Assembly (NCBI RefSeq): GCF_000316645.1
Contig: NC_019684.1
Location: 6,571,031 to 6,635,030, forward strand
Direction of reading: 5' to 3'
Length of the DNA: 64,000 bases
Origin: Nostoc sp. PCC 7524
GTDB taxonomy: Bacteria; Cyanobacteriota; Cyanobacteriia; Cyanobacteriales; Nostocaceae
Under the pieces are notes generated by a model. It did no database searches and had not been told where the DNA came from. It saw only the letters and a list, made by a program, of their open reading frames with translations. This document shows, piece by piece, positions 47,088 through 56,330 of this stretch (position 1 is its first letter; every line of letters begins with the position of its first letter). The position numbers and the translations under genes are program-made.

Positions 47088-48455
47088 CTAAACCCTATTA
47101 GCATTAAAGAATCCTGCTGAATCATACAGCCGTTTGATCATTGCTATAATTTTCGTACCATAATCTAAATCGGCTGACCAACGTCCTGACAGTTGTTCTA
47201 GTAAGGGAGCAACACCACGGGTAACAAAACGAAACCTGGGATCGACAACTTCATTCACTAGAGGTTCTAGGCTGGCGTAGGCTTTGAGGTGTTGAATATG
47301 CGCCCTAACTCCAATTCTGGCACTAGGAAAGGAAGCTGCCTCTGCACCACCGCCAATAGAACCTAAACCCGCAAAGTTATTTTGCTGGGGTTTAATATCA
47401 CCACCAAAGCGCAAAAATCCCGTTTCTAAGCACATTTGGCAGAAAGCGATATCATAGTTCACTCCTTCCATAGTGGCTTCTTCTCGATAGAGTTTTGGTA
47501 AGTCGGGAAACTGATTGAGGGCATTTTCATTGTTGTTTCTCAGAAATAGTTGTAACTCTACTTCCGAAGTATTACCATTTGACATAATGCGGTCAAATTG
47601 ACCAGGGCAAACTATCAAATTGGAGCGCAATATGACAGTGCGAGTTGCTGCATCCCAGCCCACCGCAACATTAAAGTCTCGTAATTCAATAGCTTTGATA
47701 TATACCACTTTGCGATAGGTAATCCGATTGACATTGGGTGCTTTTGACAAGTCAATCCGCAGACGATCTACTAAATCAATGGGAATGTAGGCATTACCGT
47801 TAACTAAAATGCCTTGCTCTGCATAATTTTGTCCGTTGATGTTGATGTTGATGGGTGGATAATTGGGATCTTGCGGAGTTCCAGGGGTGGGATCAATAAC
47901 TCGGCTCCAAGATGCTAATCCATCAGCAATACCCAAAGCAAAATCTCGGCGACGATTTTGCAGCAATGCTCGATCCTCTGGATTGCTAATAAACCCGACT
48001 TGTAATAACAGAGAAGGAATTACCACCTGCCGACAAAATGCTAAACTCCCCAACCCACTATCTGTGTCTGGTTTAACTCCCCGATTTGGTAGTTGAGGCA
48101 CACGGCGTAATAGTCCCACTAACAGCAATTCACCATTACTTTTACGCTCATTATTACTGGCAATGTAATAGACACTAGCTCCCCGTACAGTAGGACTACT
48201 AGCAGCATCTGCATGAGTTTCTAGGGCAACATCACCACGACGAACACGGGAATTGATCCAGGCAATAGTACCCGCAGCACTCAAATCATCAGGAACTGCT
48301 AATACTTCAAAACTCCGCGATCGCAGTTCTGTTACAATCAAATCTCGCAGTAAAATCATTTCTCTAGCTTCTGTTGTACCACCAGCTATAGAACCTGGAT
48401 CAATACCCCCTGCTTCTCGGCCTCCGTGGGCTGCTGAAATAAAAATACGCCCCAT
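47088..48455 (-). CDS. N-acetylmuramoyl-L-alanine amidase with C-terminal glucosaminidase-like domain
   Basis: 455 residues. Residues 1-~190 are an Amidase_3 zinc amidase: ISAAHGGREAGGIDPG (first ligand His), E31 in the AREMIL helix, and HADAA with a late glutamate in LLLQVGFISNPED. A middle segment (VNGNAYIPIDLVDRLRIDL) resembles a copper-amine-oxidase-N-like or substrate-binding insert. The C-terminal ~130 residues (MEGVNYDIAFCQMCLETGFLRFGG...NNFAGLG) look like a glucosaminidase of the endo-beta-N-acetylglucosaminidase family. No signal peptide is evident. It would cut both stem-peptide and glycan bonds of peptidoglycan. Confidence 0.85.
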   Translation of the reverse strand: MGRIFISAAHGGREAGGIDPGSIAGGTTEAREMILLRDLIVTELRSRSFEVLAVPDDLSAAGTIAWINSRVRRGDVALETHADAASSPTVRGASVYYIASNNERKSNGELLLVGLLRRVPQLPNRGVKPDTDSGLGSLAFCRQVVIPSLLLQVGFISNPEDRALLQNRRRDFALGIADGLASWSRVIDPTPGTPQDPNYPPINININGQNYAEQGILVNGNAYIPIDLVDRLRIDLSKAPNVNRITYRKVVYIKAIELRDFNVAVGWDAATRTVILRSNLIVCPGQFDRIMSNGNTSEVELQLFLRNNNENALNQFPDLPKLYREEATMEGVNYDIAFCQMCLETGFLRFGGDIKPQQNNFAGLGSIGGGAEAASFPSARIGVRAHIQHLKAYASLEPLVNEVVDPRFRFVTRGVAPLLEQLSGRWSADLDYGTKIIAMIKRLYDSAGFFNANRV

Positions 48456-48555
48456 TTACCGTATTTCCTCTTAAATAAAATTAAGCGTAAGCAATTCTAT
48501 ACAATATTCTTCGTCTAGCAACAACAATATAATATCCATCAGGAGCGATTTATAG

Positions 48556-48707
48556 AAGGCAGGGAGCAGGAGATGAGGGAGATGTAGCGTCAGTTTCTCT
48601 TACGATGGCGTAAGCCTCTACCCGTAGGGTGGGAGATGAGGGAGATGAGGGAGATGAGGGAGTAAATAATGACTATTGCCTATTGCCTAATAACTATTGC
48701 CTAAATT
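48556..48707. repeat. GGGAGATGA and TTGCCTA tandem repeats
   Basis: GGGAGATGAGGGAGATGA tandem units, a GGCGTAAGCCTCTACCCGTAGGG block and CCTATTGCCTATTGCCTAA heptamers directly before dnaG. TTGCCTA-type repeats also occur at about 45312-45335 and 62610-62636. Confidence 0.75.
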
Positions 48708-50621
48708 ATGTCAATTCCACGCCTGCACCCAGACACAATTGAAGAAGTTAAACATCGCGCTGATATTGTGGATGTCGTATCAGAATACGTGGTTTTACGC
48801 AAGCGCGGTAAGGATTTTGTGGGCTTGTGTCCTTTTCATGACGAGAAAAGTCCCAGTTTTACTGTCAGCCAAACTAAGCAAATGTATTATTGCTTCGGCT
48901 GTCAAGCTGGGGGGAATGCGATAAAGTTTTTGATGGATTTGGGTAAGCAATCTTTTTCTGAGGTGGTGTTAGATTTAGCACGACGTTACCAAGTCCCTGT
49001 CAAAACTCTAGAACCAGAACAACGCCAAGAGTTACAGCGTCAATTGTCTTTGCGGGAACAATTATATGAAGTTCTGGCTTCCGCCGCCCAGTTTTATCAA
49101 CACGCCCTGCGCCAATCTCAAGGACAACGGGCTATGCTATATTTACGCAGCGATCGCCTGCTGAATGAAGCTACAATCCAGCAGTTTGGTTTGGGTTATG
49201 CCCCTCCAGGTTGGGAAACTCTCCACCGCTATCTGGTAGAAGATAAGCACTACCCGGTGCAGTTGGTGGAAAAAGCGGGATTAATTAAACCCCGTAAGGA
49301 AGGAAGCGGTTATTATGATGTCTTCCGCGATCGCTTGATGATTCCTATTCGTGATGTACAAGGACGGGTGATTGGGTTTGGTGGTAGGACTCTCACCGAT
49401 GAACAGCCCAAGTATTTAAATTCACCGGAAACAGAATTATTTAATAAAGGTAAAACTTTATTTGCCCTGGATCAAGCTAAAACTGGGATTTCCCAACTCG
49501 ATCAGGCGGTGGTAGTAGAGGGATATTTTGATGCGATCGCTCTCCACGCTGCGGGTATTAATAATGCTGTCGCTTCCCTCGGTACAGCCTTGAGTTTGGA
49601 ACAAGTCAGGTTGATGTTGCGTTACACCGACTCCAAACAATTGGTACTTAACTTTGACGCTGATAAAGCTGGGACTAACGCCGCAGAAAGGGCAATTGGG
49701 GAAATTGCTGATTTAGCTTATAAAGGTGAAGTTAAACTCAAAATTATTAATATTCCAGACGGCAAAGATGCTGATGAGTTTTTACGTTCTCATGGTCGAG
49801 AAGATTATGAACAACTATTAGCAAATGCCCCTCTGTGGATAGATTGGCAGATCCAGCAAATTATCAAAGACCGCAACTTAAAACAAGCTACAGATTTTCA
49901 ACAAGTCACACAGCAAATTGTCAAATTACTCAAAAATATAGTTAATAGTGACACCCGCAATTATTACGTTTCCTATTGTGCAGAAATCCTCAGCTTAGGC
50001 GATACCAGACTCATACCCTTAAGAGTCGAAAATCTCTTAACTCAAATCGCTCCATCAAAAACTACATATTCTCAACCTGTAGCCTTAAAGAAAACGGGGA
50101 ATGCCGTCAAACTTTCCCCACTCCCTACTACAGAACGAAGCCTTCTGGAACAAGCAGAAGCTTTACTACTGCGAATTTATCTACATTGTTGTGAACAGCG
50201 TCAAGCTATTATTTCAGAATTAGAAGAACGAGATTTAGAATTTAGTCTTTCTCACCATCGATTTTTGTGGGGACAGATTTTAGAGTTAACAGGCGAACAG
50301 ATTAATATAATTTCTAGTTTGCAAGATAGATATTTAGAACTAGCTGAAGATATCGGTTTAATTTCTCATTTATTTCATTTGAATGAGAAAGCTAAGAAAG
50401 AAATTATGCGTACTCCCCAAGTTGTGCAAGCTGCGATCGCTTGTATGGAACGAGTGTTGAGAGAAAAGCGTTATCGTCACTTTTTGGAACTGTGGCAAGA
50501 AACTGATCCAGAAGCCGAACCAGAAAAATGGCAGTCATATTATCAAGCATTCTATGCTGAAAAGTTGAAGCTTCAAGAACTAGATCGTCAGCGACAATTT
50601 TCAATTACAGAATTGCTTTGA
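48708..50621 (+). CDS. dnaG: DNA primase DnaG
   Basis: 637 residues. An N-terminal CHC2 zinc finger (CPFHDEKSPSF...YYCFGCQAGG) is followed by the catalytic primase region with TOPRIM motifs VVVEGYFDAIAL and LVLNFDADKAGTNAA, and a C-terminal DnaB-interacting helical domain (~450-637). It makes RNA primers at replication forks. No rpoD or rpsU neighbour, as usual in cyanobacteria. An out-of-frame overlapping frame is a shadow. The start ATG at 48708 gives MSIPRLHPDTIEEVK. Confidence 0.95.
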   Translation: MSIPRLHPDTIEEVKHRADIVDVVSEYVVLRKRGKDFVGLCPFHDEKSPSFTVSQTKQMYYCFGCQAGGNAIKFLMDLGKQSFSEVVLDLARRYQVPVKTLEPEQRQELQRQLSLREQLYEVLASAAQFYQHALRQSQGQRAMLYLRSDRLLNEATIQQFGLGYAPPGWETLHRYLVEDKHYPVQLVEKAGLIKPRKEGSGYYDVFRDRLMIPIRDVQGRVIGFGGRTLTDEQPKYLNSPETELFNKGKTLFALDQAKTGISQLDQAVVVEGYFDAIALHAAGINNAVASLGTALSLEQVRLMLRYTDSKQLVLNFDADKAGTNAAERAIGEIADLAYKGEVKLKIINIPDGKDADEFLRSHGREDYEQLLANAPLWIDWQIQQIIKDRNLKQATDFQQVTQQIVKLLKNIVNSDTRNYYVSYCAEILSLGDTRLIPLRVENLLTQIAPSKTTYSQPVALKKTGNAVKLSPLPTTERSLLEQAEALLLRIYLHCCEQRQAIISELEERDLEFSLSHHRFLWGQILELTGEQINIISSLQDRYLELAEDIGLISHLFHLNEKAKKEIMRTPQVVQAAIACMERVLREKRYRHFLELWQETDPEAEPEKWQSYYQAFYAEKLKLQELDRQRQFSITELL

Positions 50622-50641
50622 AGAAGACAAAAGGCAGAAGT

Positions 50642-50672
50642 AGGGTGTGTCAAGGCTTTAGCTTGACGCATC
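50642..50672. repeat. GTCAAG...CTTGAC hairpin repeat
   Basis: GTGTGTCAAGGCTTTAGCTTGACGCA: a short inverted repeat after dnaG, related to the GTGCGTCA family at 28135-28192. Confidence 0.55.
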
Positions 50673-50829
50673 ATGTTATATCGTATCCGCGTAAATCCGA
50701 GTTTAAAATGTTACCTTTTCCAAAATTTTTAGAGTGCCGCTACCCCAATCACGTAGCAATCAGGTTAGGATCTTGTCACAGTTACTTTTTAATTTGAGAA
50801 GTCCTATTTCAGAATTTTCTGGCTAAAAT

Positions 50830-50843
50830 AGTATATCTGTTCT
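50830..50843 (+). promoter_or_regulatory. LexA-like SOS box before recA
   Basis: AGTATATCTGTTCT matches the cyanobacterial LexA consensus recalled as RGTACNNNDGTWCB at every position except one (T for C at position 5), 53 bases before the recA start. Confidence 0.5.
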
Positions 50844-50896
50844 AGTAAAACTCCCAACCCCACACTTCTTAAATCCATATACTTATAGAGGCACGA

Positions 50897-51973
50897 ATGG
50901 CTATCAATACCGATACTTCCGGCAAGCAAAAGGCGCTGAATATGGTACTCAACCAGATTGAGCGCAGCTTCGGTAAAGGAGCAATCATGCGCCTGGGAGA
51001 TGCTACCCGGATGCGGGTAGAAACAATTTCCACTGGGGCGCTGACTTTGGATTTGGCGTTGGGTGGCGGTTTACCCAAGGGACGGGTAATTGAGATTTAT
51101 GGGCCGGAAAGTTCCGGTAAGACGACTGTAGCACTTCATGCGATCGCGGAAGTGCAGAAAGAAGGTGGTATTGCTGCCTTTGTGGATGCAGAACACGCCC
51201 TTGACCCCACTTACGCAGGCGCTTTAGGCGTAGATATAGAAAACTTGCTGGTTTCCCAACCCGATACCGGCGAATCAGCTTTGGAAATTGTGGATCAGTT
51301 AGTGCGTTCCGCCGCCGTTGATATTGTCGTGATTGACTCCGTTGCCGCGTTAGTTCCCCGTGCTGAAATCGAAGGGGATATGGGTGATGCTCACGTTGGT
51401 CTGCAAGCGAGACTGATGAGCCAAGCTCTACGTAAAATTACTGGTAATATTGGTAAATCTGGTTGTACAGTTATCTTTATTAACCAGCTACGGCAAAAAA
51501 TTGGTGTCACCTACGGTAGCCCAGAAACCACCACTGGCGGTAATGCGTTGAAGTTCTATGCTTCAGTGCGCTTAGATATTCGTCGGATTCAAACCTTGAA
51601 AAAGGGTTCTGATGAATTCGGCAACCGAGTTAAAGTCAAAGTTGCGAAAAATAAAGTTGCACCACCTTTTAGAATCGCAGAATTCGACATCATTTTTGGT
51701 AAAGGTGTTTCTACTTTAGGTTGTCTAGTAGACTTGGCAGAAGAAACTGGTATTCTGATCCGTAAAGGAGCTTGGTACAGTTACAACGGTGATAACATTT
51801 CCCAAGGGCGAGATAATGCCATTAAGTACCTAGAAGAAAAGCCAGAATTTACCGAACAAATCAAGCAATTGGTACGGGAAAAATTAGATAAGGGAGCAGT
51901 TGTTTCTGCGAACTCCGTATCTAAGGCTAATGAAGAAGATGAAGATGAAGAGTTGGATGAAGAAGAAGAATAG
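50897..51973 (+). CDS. recA: RecA recombinase
   Basis: 358 residues. Walker [10 protein letters not shown] (~68-76), Walker [10 protein letters not shown], the L1/L2 DNA-binding loops ([31 protein letters not shown]), and the FIG-type C-terminal region. The very acidic C-terminal tail ([14 protein letters not shown]) is typical. It promotes strand exchange and LexA self-cleavage in the DNA-damage response. A LexA-like box lies upstream. It is followed by a HIP1 site and a hairpin-like GATTACTTCCATCGGAGGTAATC stem that may terminate it. Confidence 0.97.
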   Translation: MAINTDTSGKQKALNMVLNQIERSFGKGAIMRLGDATRMRVETISTGALTLDLALGGGLPKGRVIEIYGPESSGKTTVALHAIAEVQKEGGIAAFVDAEHALDPTYAGALGVDIENLLVSQPDTGESALEIVDQLVRSAAVDIVVIDSVAALVPRAEIEGDMGDAHVGLQARLMSQALRKITGNIGKSGCTVIFINQLRQKIGVTYGSPETTTGGNALKFYASVRLDIRRIQTLKKGSDEFGNRVKVKVAKNKVAPPFRIAEFDIIFGKGVSTLGCLVDLAEETGILIRKGAWYSYNGDNISQGRDNAIKYLEEKPEFTEQIKQLVREKLDKGAVVSANSVSKANEEDEDEELDEEEE

Positions 51974-52045
51974 TATTTAATTTGATGGTGCAGTTATGTT
52001 TCAGGCGATCGCACCACCAAAATAGAATTATTATGTACTATAAAA

Positions 52046-52070
52046 GATTACTTCCATCGGAGGTAATCTT
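52046..52070 (+). terminator. recA terminator
   Basis: GATTACTTCCATCGGAGGTAATC stem (GATTACCTCCGATGGAAGTAATC on the opposite strand) followed by TTTTAATTTTT, about 75 bases after the recA stop. Confidence 0.7.
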
Positions 52071-52119
52071 TTAATTTTTGACAACAAGACGCAGCATTCC
52101 CCAGTCTTTAATCCCCATT

Positions 52120-52692
52120 TCAACTAGACTTTTTACCGTTGTTGACAATCTGAGCCAGCATATATCCTGTGGAATCTAGTAATTGATCCAGCAAAAAACC
52201 AATGCTCCCTATGTAAATTATTGCTTCAAAAATGTCACTAACATTGACAGATTTATAACCATTCCAAGCCAGCGCACCCAATCCTTTCTCACCGAGCAAC
52301 ATTTCTGTAGTAATCACTGTAAACCATGCTACCCAAACACCAACTTTCAGAGCATGAAATAGATGAAAAATTGCTACTTTAAAGTTGTTATCTTGTCTGC
52401 GGAAATGTTGCATACCAATGGCGATGTTAATGATAATTGTCCAGAGAGTAGCGACAAAAATCACACTCACAACTGCTGATTCTTTTTCTTGCAAGATAAT
52501 CAACAGGATGGGTAACAATGCTACAGGAGGAATGCTATTTGGTATTTGAACTATTCGTCTAAAAATTTGATAAATTGCGGCATTTATCCCAATCAAATAT
52601 CCCAAAAAACAACCTAAAACAGCAGCAGGAATGTAACCTACAAATAATTTTTGTAGGCTATACAAAACATCTAAAAATATACTTCTTTCCAT
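52120..52692 (-). CDS. Truncated ABC transporter permease (NrtB/SsuC-like), orphan
   Basis: 190 residues; family members are typically about 250-280. Several membrane helices and the permease body are present (GYIPAAVLGCFLGYLIG, IPPVALLPILLIIL, EMLLGEKGLGALAWNGYKS). The N-terminal helix region is missing. Just upstream, in the same frame, about 27 codons read a hydrophobic stretch (TIIFSVYHFFVLAAVFF) ending in TGA two codons before the ATG, so the gene may have lost its 5' part through a nonsense mutation. No ATPase or binding protein nearby. Substrate by family: nitrate, bicarbonate or sulfonate; not decidable. Confidence 0.65.
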   Translation of the reverse strand: MERSIFLDVLYSLQKLFVGYIPAAVLGCFLGYLIGINAAIYQIFRRIVQIPNSIPPVALLPILLIILQEKESAVVSVIFVATLWTIIINIAIGMQHFRRQDNNFKVAIFHLFHALKVGVWVAWFTVITTEMLLGEKGLGALAWNGYKSVNVSDIFEAIIYIGSIGFLLDQLLDSTGYMLAQIVNNGKKSS

Positions 52693-53149
52693 GCCTCAGT
52701 TCAATTTGGAACGTCTGAAAAATACTGCGGCAAGCACAAAAAAATGATAAACAGAAAAAATTATGGTGTGACGCTCTGGTTAATTACACTTTATCAGAAT
52801 ATGTATATTTTATATAAAAATTAAAGAAATATTTCCATATTGAGATTTTCGATAGTTTACTAATTAATCAGTAGTAAACCATCAAGAAAATTGCTGTCAA
52901 ATTACATACCATTTTGAGATTTGATTTCTAGGAAATTAACCGTAGAGTAGGCAATGAAGACGACGTAAAATTACAGCAGATTCGATGTTTATGAAGTACA
53001 GCAACTAATTGAAAAAAGTAATGAGTAATAAGTAAATTTCTTACTCATTACTCATTACTCATTACTCATGATGTACCTCACTTACTTCAAAAGTGCTGTA
53101 ATACTAGAGGTAATTTTCAGCATTGCCTACCTGACCAGAAATGCAATAA
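52693..53149. other. AT-rich gap with ATTACTC repeats
   Basis: GTAATGAGTAATAAG and CTTACTCATTACTCATTACT (53019-53070) form a hairpin of tandem ATTACTC heptamers (STRR-like). Apart from a possible permease remnant near 52696-52780 (minus strand), no gene is seen. Confidence 0.55.
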
Positions 53150-53752
53150 TTATTTTCCCAAATTGCGCTTCATTTGTTCTAACTCGTCTTCAGTTTCCCA
53201 GCGACGAAACTTTTCTTCCAAGTCATCCAACCCGCTTGTATAACTGCTAGTGGGAGTCCACCAGCCGTTGGTTTCTAAGCGTTGCTGGGCTTGGGCTTTA
53301 GCGCGCGTTGTCTGCGCTTGTGCTGCCTTGGTTTGGACTTCTTGTCGCCGCACTTGTATTTTATGCAGGAGTTCTTGGGATTGTTTGATGCGTTCCTTTA
53401 AGCCTTGCATATGTCCCCAAAGCTGATTCCCTTCACGCAGTAAGGCTGCTTCTCTGTCTTGGGCTGCCGCCGCTAAATCCTGTCTACCAGCGTTTTGGGC
53501 TTTCTGCACACGGATATGCCAACGCTGAATTTCTTGAGCAGTAGAGAGAATATCTTCTTGCGATCGCTTCTCTTGCAACTGTAAATCTGCAATTAATTTT
53601 AATGTATCTTCCTCTTGCTGCCGCAGCTGTTCTAACAGCGCCTCTAATTCCAAATGCGGATTATTACGCAAGAATTCCTCTAAACGGTTTTCCAGAAACC
53701 GACTAAAATCATCAAATAAGCCCACTGTCAGAACTCCAGAGGTTAGATACAT
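53150..53752 (-). CDS. Coiled-coil protein (TIGR04376-like)
   Basis: 200 residues from the ATG at 53752, which gives the expected MYLTSGVLTVGLFDDFSRFLE start; an upstream Met at 53791 is in-frame but less likely. The rest is almost entirely helical and Gln/Glu-rich (EALLEQLRQQEEDTLKLIADLQLQEKRSQEDIL), a long coiled coil recalling PspA-like fold fragments. The C-terminal tail is acidic (LDDLEEKFRRWETEDELEQM). It matches, from memory, the cyanobacterial family TIGR04376; its function is unknown. Confidence 0.7.
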   Translation of the reverse strand: MYLTSGVLTVGLFDDFSRFLENRLEEFLRNNPHLELEALLEQLRQQEEDTLKLIADLQLQEKRSQEDILSTAQEIQRWHIRVQKAQNAGRQDLAAAAQDREAALLREGNQLWGHMQGLKERIKQSQELLHKIQVRRQEVQTKAAQAQTTRAKAQAQQRLETNGWWTPTSSYTSGLDDLEEKFRRWETEDELEQMKRNLGK

Positions 53753-53803
53753 TACTACTTTATTGTAGTAATTATCATCGTAGGCGAACACCAGGTTAGA
53801 AAA

Positions 53804-53938
53804 TTAAATATTTGATTTTTGCCAATCAACAGTTTGGGTAAACCACAGAGTAGGTAAAATAGGTTCTGGTGCTACCATTCCATCTATAGGTGAACCCGAT
53901 TCAGAAGTTCCAGATTTACAGACTTTAGCTGATTTCAT
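53804..53938 (-). CDS. Possible small protein, 44 aa
   Basis: ORF MKSAKVCKSGTSESGSPIDG...PTLWFTQTVDW, with AAAGGA about 6 bases before the ATG. The N-terminal half is polar and Ser/Gly-rich; the C-terminus is aromatic (LWFTQTVDWQ). No family known. It lies downstream of the 50-aa gene at 54071 on the same strand, beyond a terminator-like hairpin. Coding status is uncertain; the good ribosome site is the main support. Confidence 0.35.
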   Translation of the reverse strand: MKSAKVCKSGTSESGSPIDGMVAPEPILPTLWFTQTVDWQKSNI

Positions 53939-53982
53939 AATCCTTTAGTAGCATTAACCAGTGTCAAGAATTTGAAAAATAA

Positions 53983-54028
53983 AACCACAGACAAACATAG
54001 ATAGTTTATCTATAGTTTGTCTGTGGTT
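53983..54028 (-). terminator. Strong terminator hairpin after the 50-aa gene
   Basis: AACCACAGACAAAC (53983-53996) pairs perfectly with GTTTGTCTGTGGTT (54015-54028), extended by inner TAGATA/TATCTA. On the minus strand it is followed by TTATTTTTC. Confidence 0.75.
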
Positions 54029-54070
54029 GGATTATATGACTATCGTGCAGTTGACTCATTGCACTATTAT

Positions 54071-54223
54071 TTACCAAATCTCAGCTGTACCCTTTTTATA
54101 AGGTTCCCCGCTAAAAGGTTGCACGCCAATTATAGGATAAGCGTCATCGGTAGGGCCAAAGATCCGCATTACGGCTTCAGAAATATACTGAGTGATGCTA
54201 GCAAGCATTTTAGTAATAGCCAT
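54071..54223 (-). CDS. Small conserved-looking protein, 50 aa
   Basis: MAITKMLASITQYISEAVMR, then IFGPTDDAYPIIGVQPFSG and EPYKKGTAEIW. It starts at an ATG ending at 54223 with AAAAAGGAG about 10 bases upstream, and its own terminator follows at 53983-54028. An amphipathic N-terminal helix followed by a P-x-D-D-x-Y-P-x-x-G-V-Q-P-F motif recalls short heterocystous-cyanobacterial proteins of unknown role. The overlapping rightward frame in the other strand (54017-54295) lacks such support. Confidence 0.65.
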   Translation of the reverse strand: MAITKMLASITQYISEAVMRIFGPTDDAYPIIGVQPFSGEPYKKGTAEIW

Positions 54224-54586
54224 AATCTTAGACTCCTTTTTGAGTCAATTTATCTTGGTTTCTATACTCTAATTCTGATAAGTTGTTCCGGCTGAGTTTC
54301 TCAATATATTGACAATATACGCAATGGTTTTTCAGATAGCTTTGCAATACTTAAACTTATTTACCAATTATTACTTTCTATATCTATTTTAATTCAAAAT
54401 CACAATTAACTGAATGTGTTTCAGTTTTGTAAGATGGGCAATGCTGAAAATTCGTGCAAGCCTCGATTTTTAATTTGTTGATATATGAAACAGCCAAGGC
54501 GTTAGTTGAAAAAGCAAGAGAGAAACTGGGTAGGGATGAGTCGAGAAGCAGGGGATATGGGGGAGGGAGTTTGATGATTAACAACC

Positions 54587-55180
54587 TTACTGTAAAAACA
54601 ATTCTCGAATCCCGGTGCTACCAATCTCTACAGCCAGTGCGGCTAACAGAAAACCTAAAAGCTGAGTCACAATTACCCCACCCTCAGCACCAATCAAACT
54701 ATCAATCTTGTTTGCCAAGCGCAAAATCAACCAAGTCACAAACATCGCGCCTACAACCCCCACAACTACAGCCAGATGGGGACTCTGGGATTTGGACATT
54801 AACAACATGACTGTCGTGATTGTACCTGGCCCTGCTAGCAATGGCAAAGCTAAAGGTGTAATCGAGACATCCCGTCCTTGTTCGGTAATTGGTGTATTCA
54901 ATTCTCCCCGCAGCATTTGCAAGGCGATTAACAGCAATAAAAGACCGCCAGCTACTCGCAACGAACCCATGCTAATTTCTAAATAGGTCAAAATATATTG
55001 ACCAGTAAAGGCAAATATTAGCAGAACTGCGATCGCTACAATAATCGCCTTATCAATTACTTTATTTCTATCTTCTGGTTCCATACCCTGAGTTAAAGCT
55101 AAAACCACTGGTATATTACCTATGGCATCTGCTAGGACAAACACCGCAATAAAAGTTTGAATGAGAACAGAAGTATCCAC
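54587..55180 (-). CDS. MarC/UPF0056 family membrane protein
   Basis: 197 residues, six membrane helices. Characteristic MarC strings are FIAVFVLADAIGNIPVVLALTQGM (N-terminal helix with D-x-x-G-N-I-P), GSLRVAGGLLLLLIALQML, and PLALPLLAGPGTITTVMLLM in the second half, reflecting the internal duplication of the family. MarC proteins are integral membrane proteins of unknown transport role. No mar operon neighbours. Confidence 0.9.
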   Translation of the reverse strand: MDTSVLIQTFIAVFVLADAIGNIPVVLALTQGMEPEDRNKVIDKAIIVAIAVLLIFAFTGQYILTYLEISMGSLRVAGGLLLLLIALQMLRGELNTPITEQGRDVSITPLALPLLAGPGTITTVMLLMSKSQSPHLAVVVGVVGAMFVTWLILRLANKIDSLIGAEGGVIVTQLLGFLLAALAVEIGSTGIRELFLQ

Positions 55181-55235
55181 AATAACACCAGTTAATCAAG
55201 GTTTGATTACAAGCTAACCTGAATGTAACCTGAGT

Positions 55236-55312
55236 TCGGCTGGTTGGTGTTAGCGGTAGCGAGGCGTTTAGCCGGTGCTGTTAGCGGTAGTGGGGCGTTG
55301 AGCAACGTGTTG
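55236..55312. repeat. GTTAGCGGTAGCG-type dispersed repeat
   Basis: Two copies of GTTAGCGGTAGNGNGGCGTT(T/G)AG, about 35 bp apart, upstream of the nitrilase gene. Characteristic Nostoc repeat string. Confidence 0.6.
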
Positions 55313-55448
55313 GGGACTTTCAGAAAAAAACGGGCAACACAACAACATCCCCCCTCATCCTCTTGTCCCCTTGTCCTCTTTGTCAGATATTGAAGTAACG
55401 GTATATTTGAGTATCTATCTCACACAACTACACTGTTTCTTTAAGTCT

Positions 55449-56264
55449 ATGAAGTCTTATTTAGCCGCCGCTATTCAAATGACCAGCGTACCTGATTTAC
55501 AAAAGAATTTGGTACAAGCAGAGGAATTAATTGATCTGGCTGTGCGCCGAGGTGCGGAATTGGTGGGTTTGCCAGAAAATTTCTCGTTTATGGGGGAGGA
55601 AAACGATAAACTAGCACAAGCAGAAGCGATCGCTCGTGAAAGTGAAATCTTTATTAAAAAGATGGCGCAACGCTTCCAAATTACGCTTTTAGGTGGGAGC
55701 TTTCCAGTTCCCGTAGGCGATACAGGTAAAGTATATAACACAACAATTCTTGTTGATCCCAGTGGGCAAGAACTCGCCCGCTACAATAAAGTACATCTGT
55801 TTGATGTGAATGTGCCTGACGGTAATACCTACCGCGAATCTAGTACAGTTGTAGCCGGTCAGCAATTACCCCCCGTCCATTTTTCAGACACTTTAGGCAA
55901 TATCGGGGTGTCTATCTGTTATGATGTCCGCTTCCCCGAACTCTATCGCCATCTGTCCCAAAAAGAAGTGGATGTCATATTTGTGCCTGCTGCGTTCACC
56001 GCTTTTACAGGTAAAGACCACTGGCAAGTTTTGCTACAAGCCAGAGCCATTGAAAATACTGCCTACGTAATTGCACCAGCACAAACAGGTAATAATTATG
56101 GTCGCCGTCTCACCCACGGACACGCAGTCGTCATTGACCCTTGGGGGACAATTTTAGCTGATGCTGGTGACAAACCCGGAATAGCGATCGCAGAAATTAA
56201 TCCCTCACGCCTAGAACAAGTCCGCCGACAAATGCCTTCGTTACAGCATCGGGTGTTTAGTTAA
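55449..56264 (+). CDS. Nitrilase-family amidase (Nit1/Nit2-like)
   Basis: 271 residues from the ATG at 55449; an upstream TTG/GTG frame (55371) is less likely. The catalytic triad of the carbon-nitrogen hydrolase fold is visible: Glu in GLPENFSFM (~42), Lys in RYNKVHLFDV (~116), Cys in GVSICYDVRFPELYR (~157). Closest recognisable branch is Nit1/Nit2 (deaminated glutathione or omega-amidase), to judge from CYDVRFPELYR and the length. It likely repairs or degrades amide metabolites in the cytoplasm. Confidence 0.85.
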   Translation: MKSYLAAAIQMTSVPDLQKNLVQAEELIDLAVRRGAELVGLPENFSFMGEENDKLAQAEAIARESEIFIKKMAQRFQITLLGGSFPVPVGDTGKVYNTTILVDPSGQELARYNKVHLFDVNVPDGNTYRESSTVVAGQQLPPVHFSDTLGNIGVSICYDVRFPELYRHLSQKEVDVIFVPAAFTAFTGKDHWQVLLQARAIENTAYVIAPAQTGNNYGRRLTHGHAVVIDPWGTILADAGDKPGIAIAEINPSRLEQVRRQMPSLQHRVFS

Positions 56265-56330
56265 GGTAGGGGACAGAGGAAGCAGGGGGCAGAGGAGATT
56301 TTACCCCAATGCCCCATTCCCAATGCCCAA

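Noticed and set aside
54017..54295. 92-aa ORF on the plus strand
   Set aside because: The opposite strand carries a 50-aa ORF with a strong ribosome site and terminator; the plus frame has no recognisable features.
54454..54810. 118-aa plus-strand ORF
   Set aside because: Mostly antisense to marC, with a repeat-derived N-terminus.
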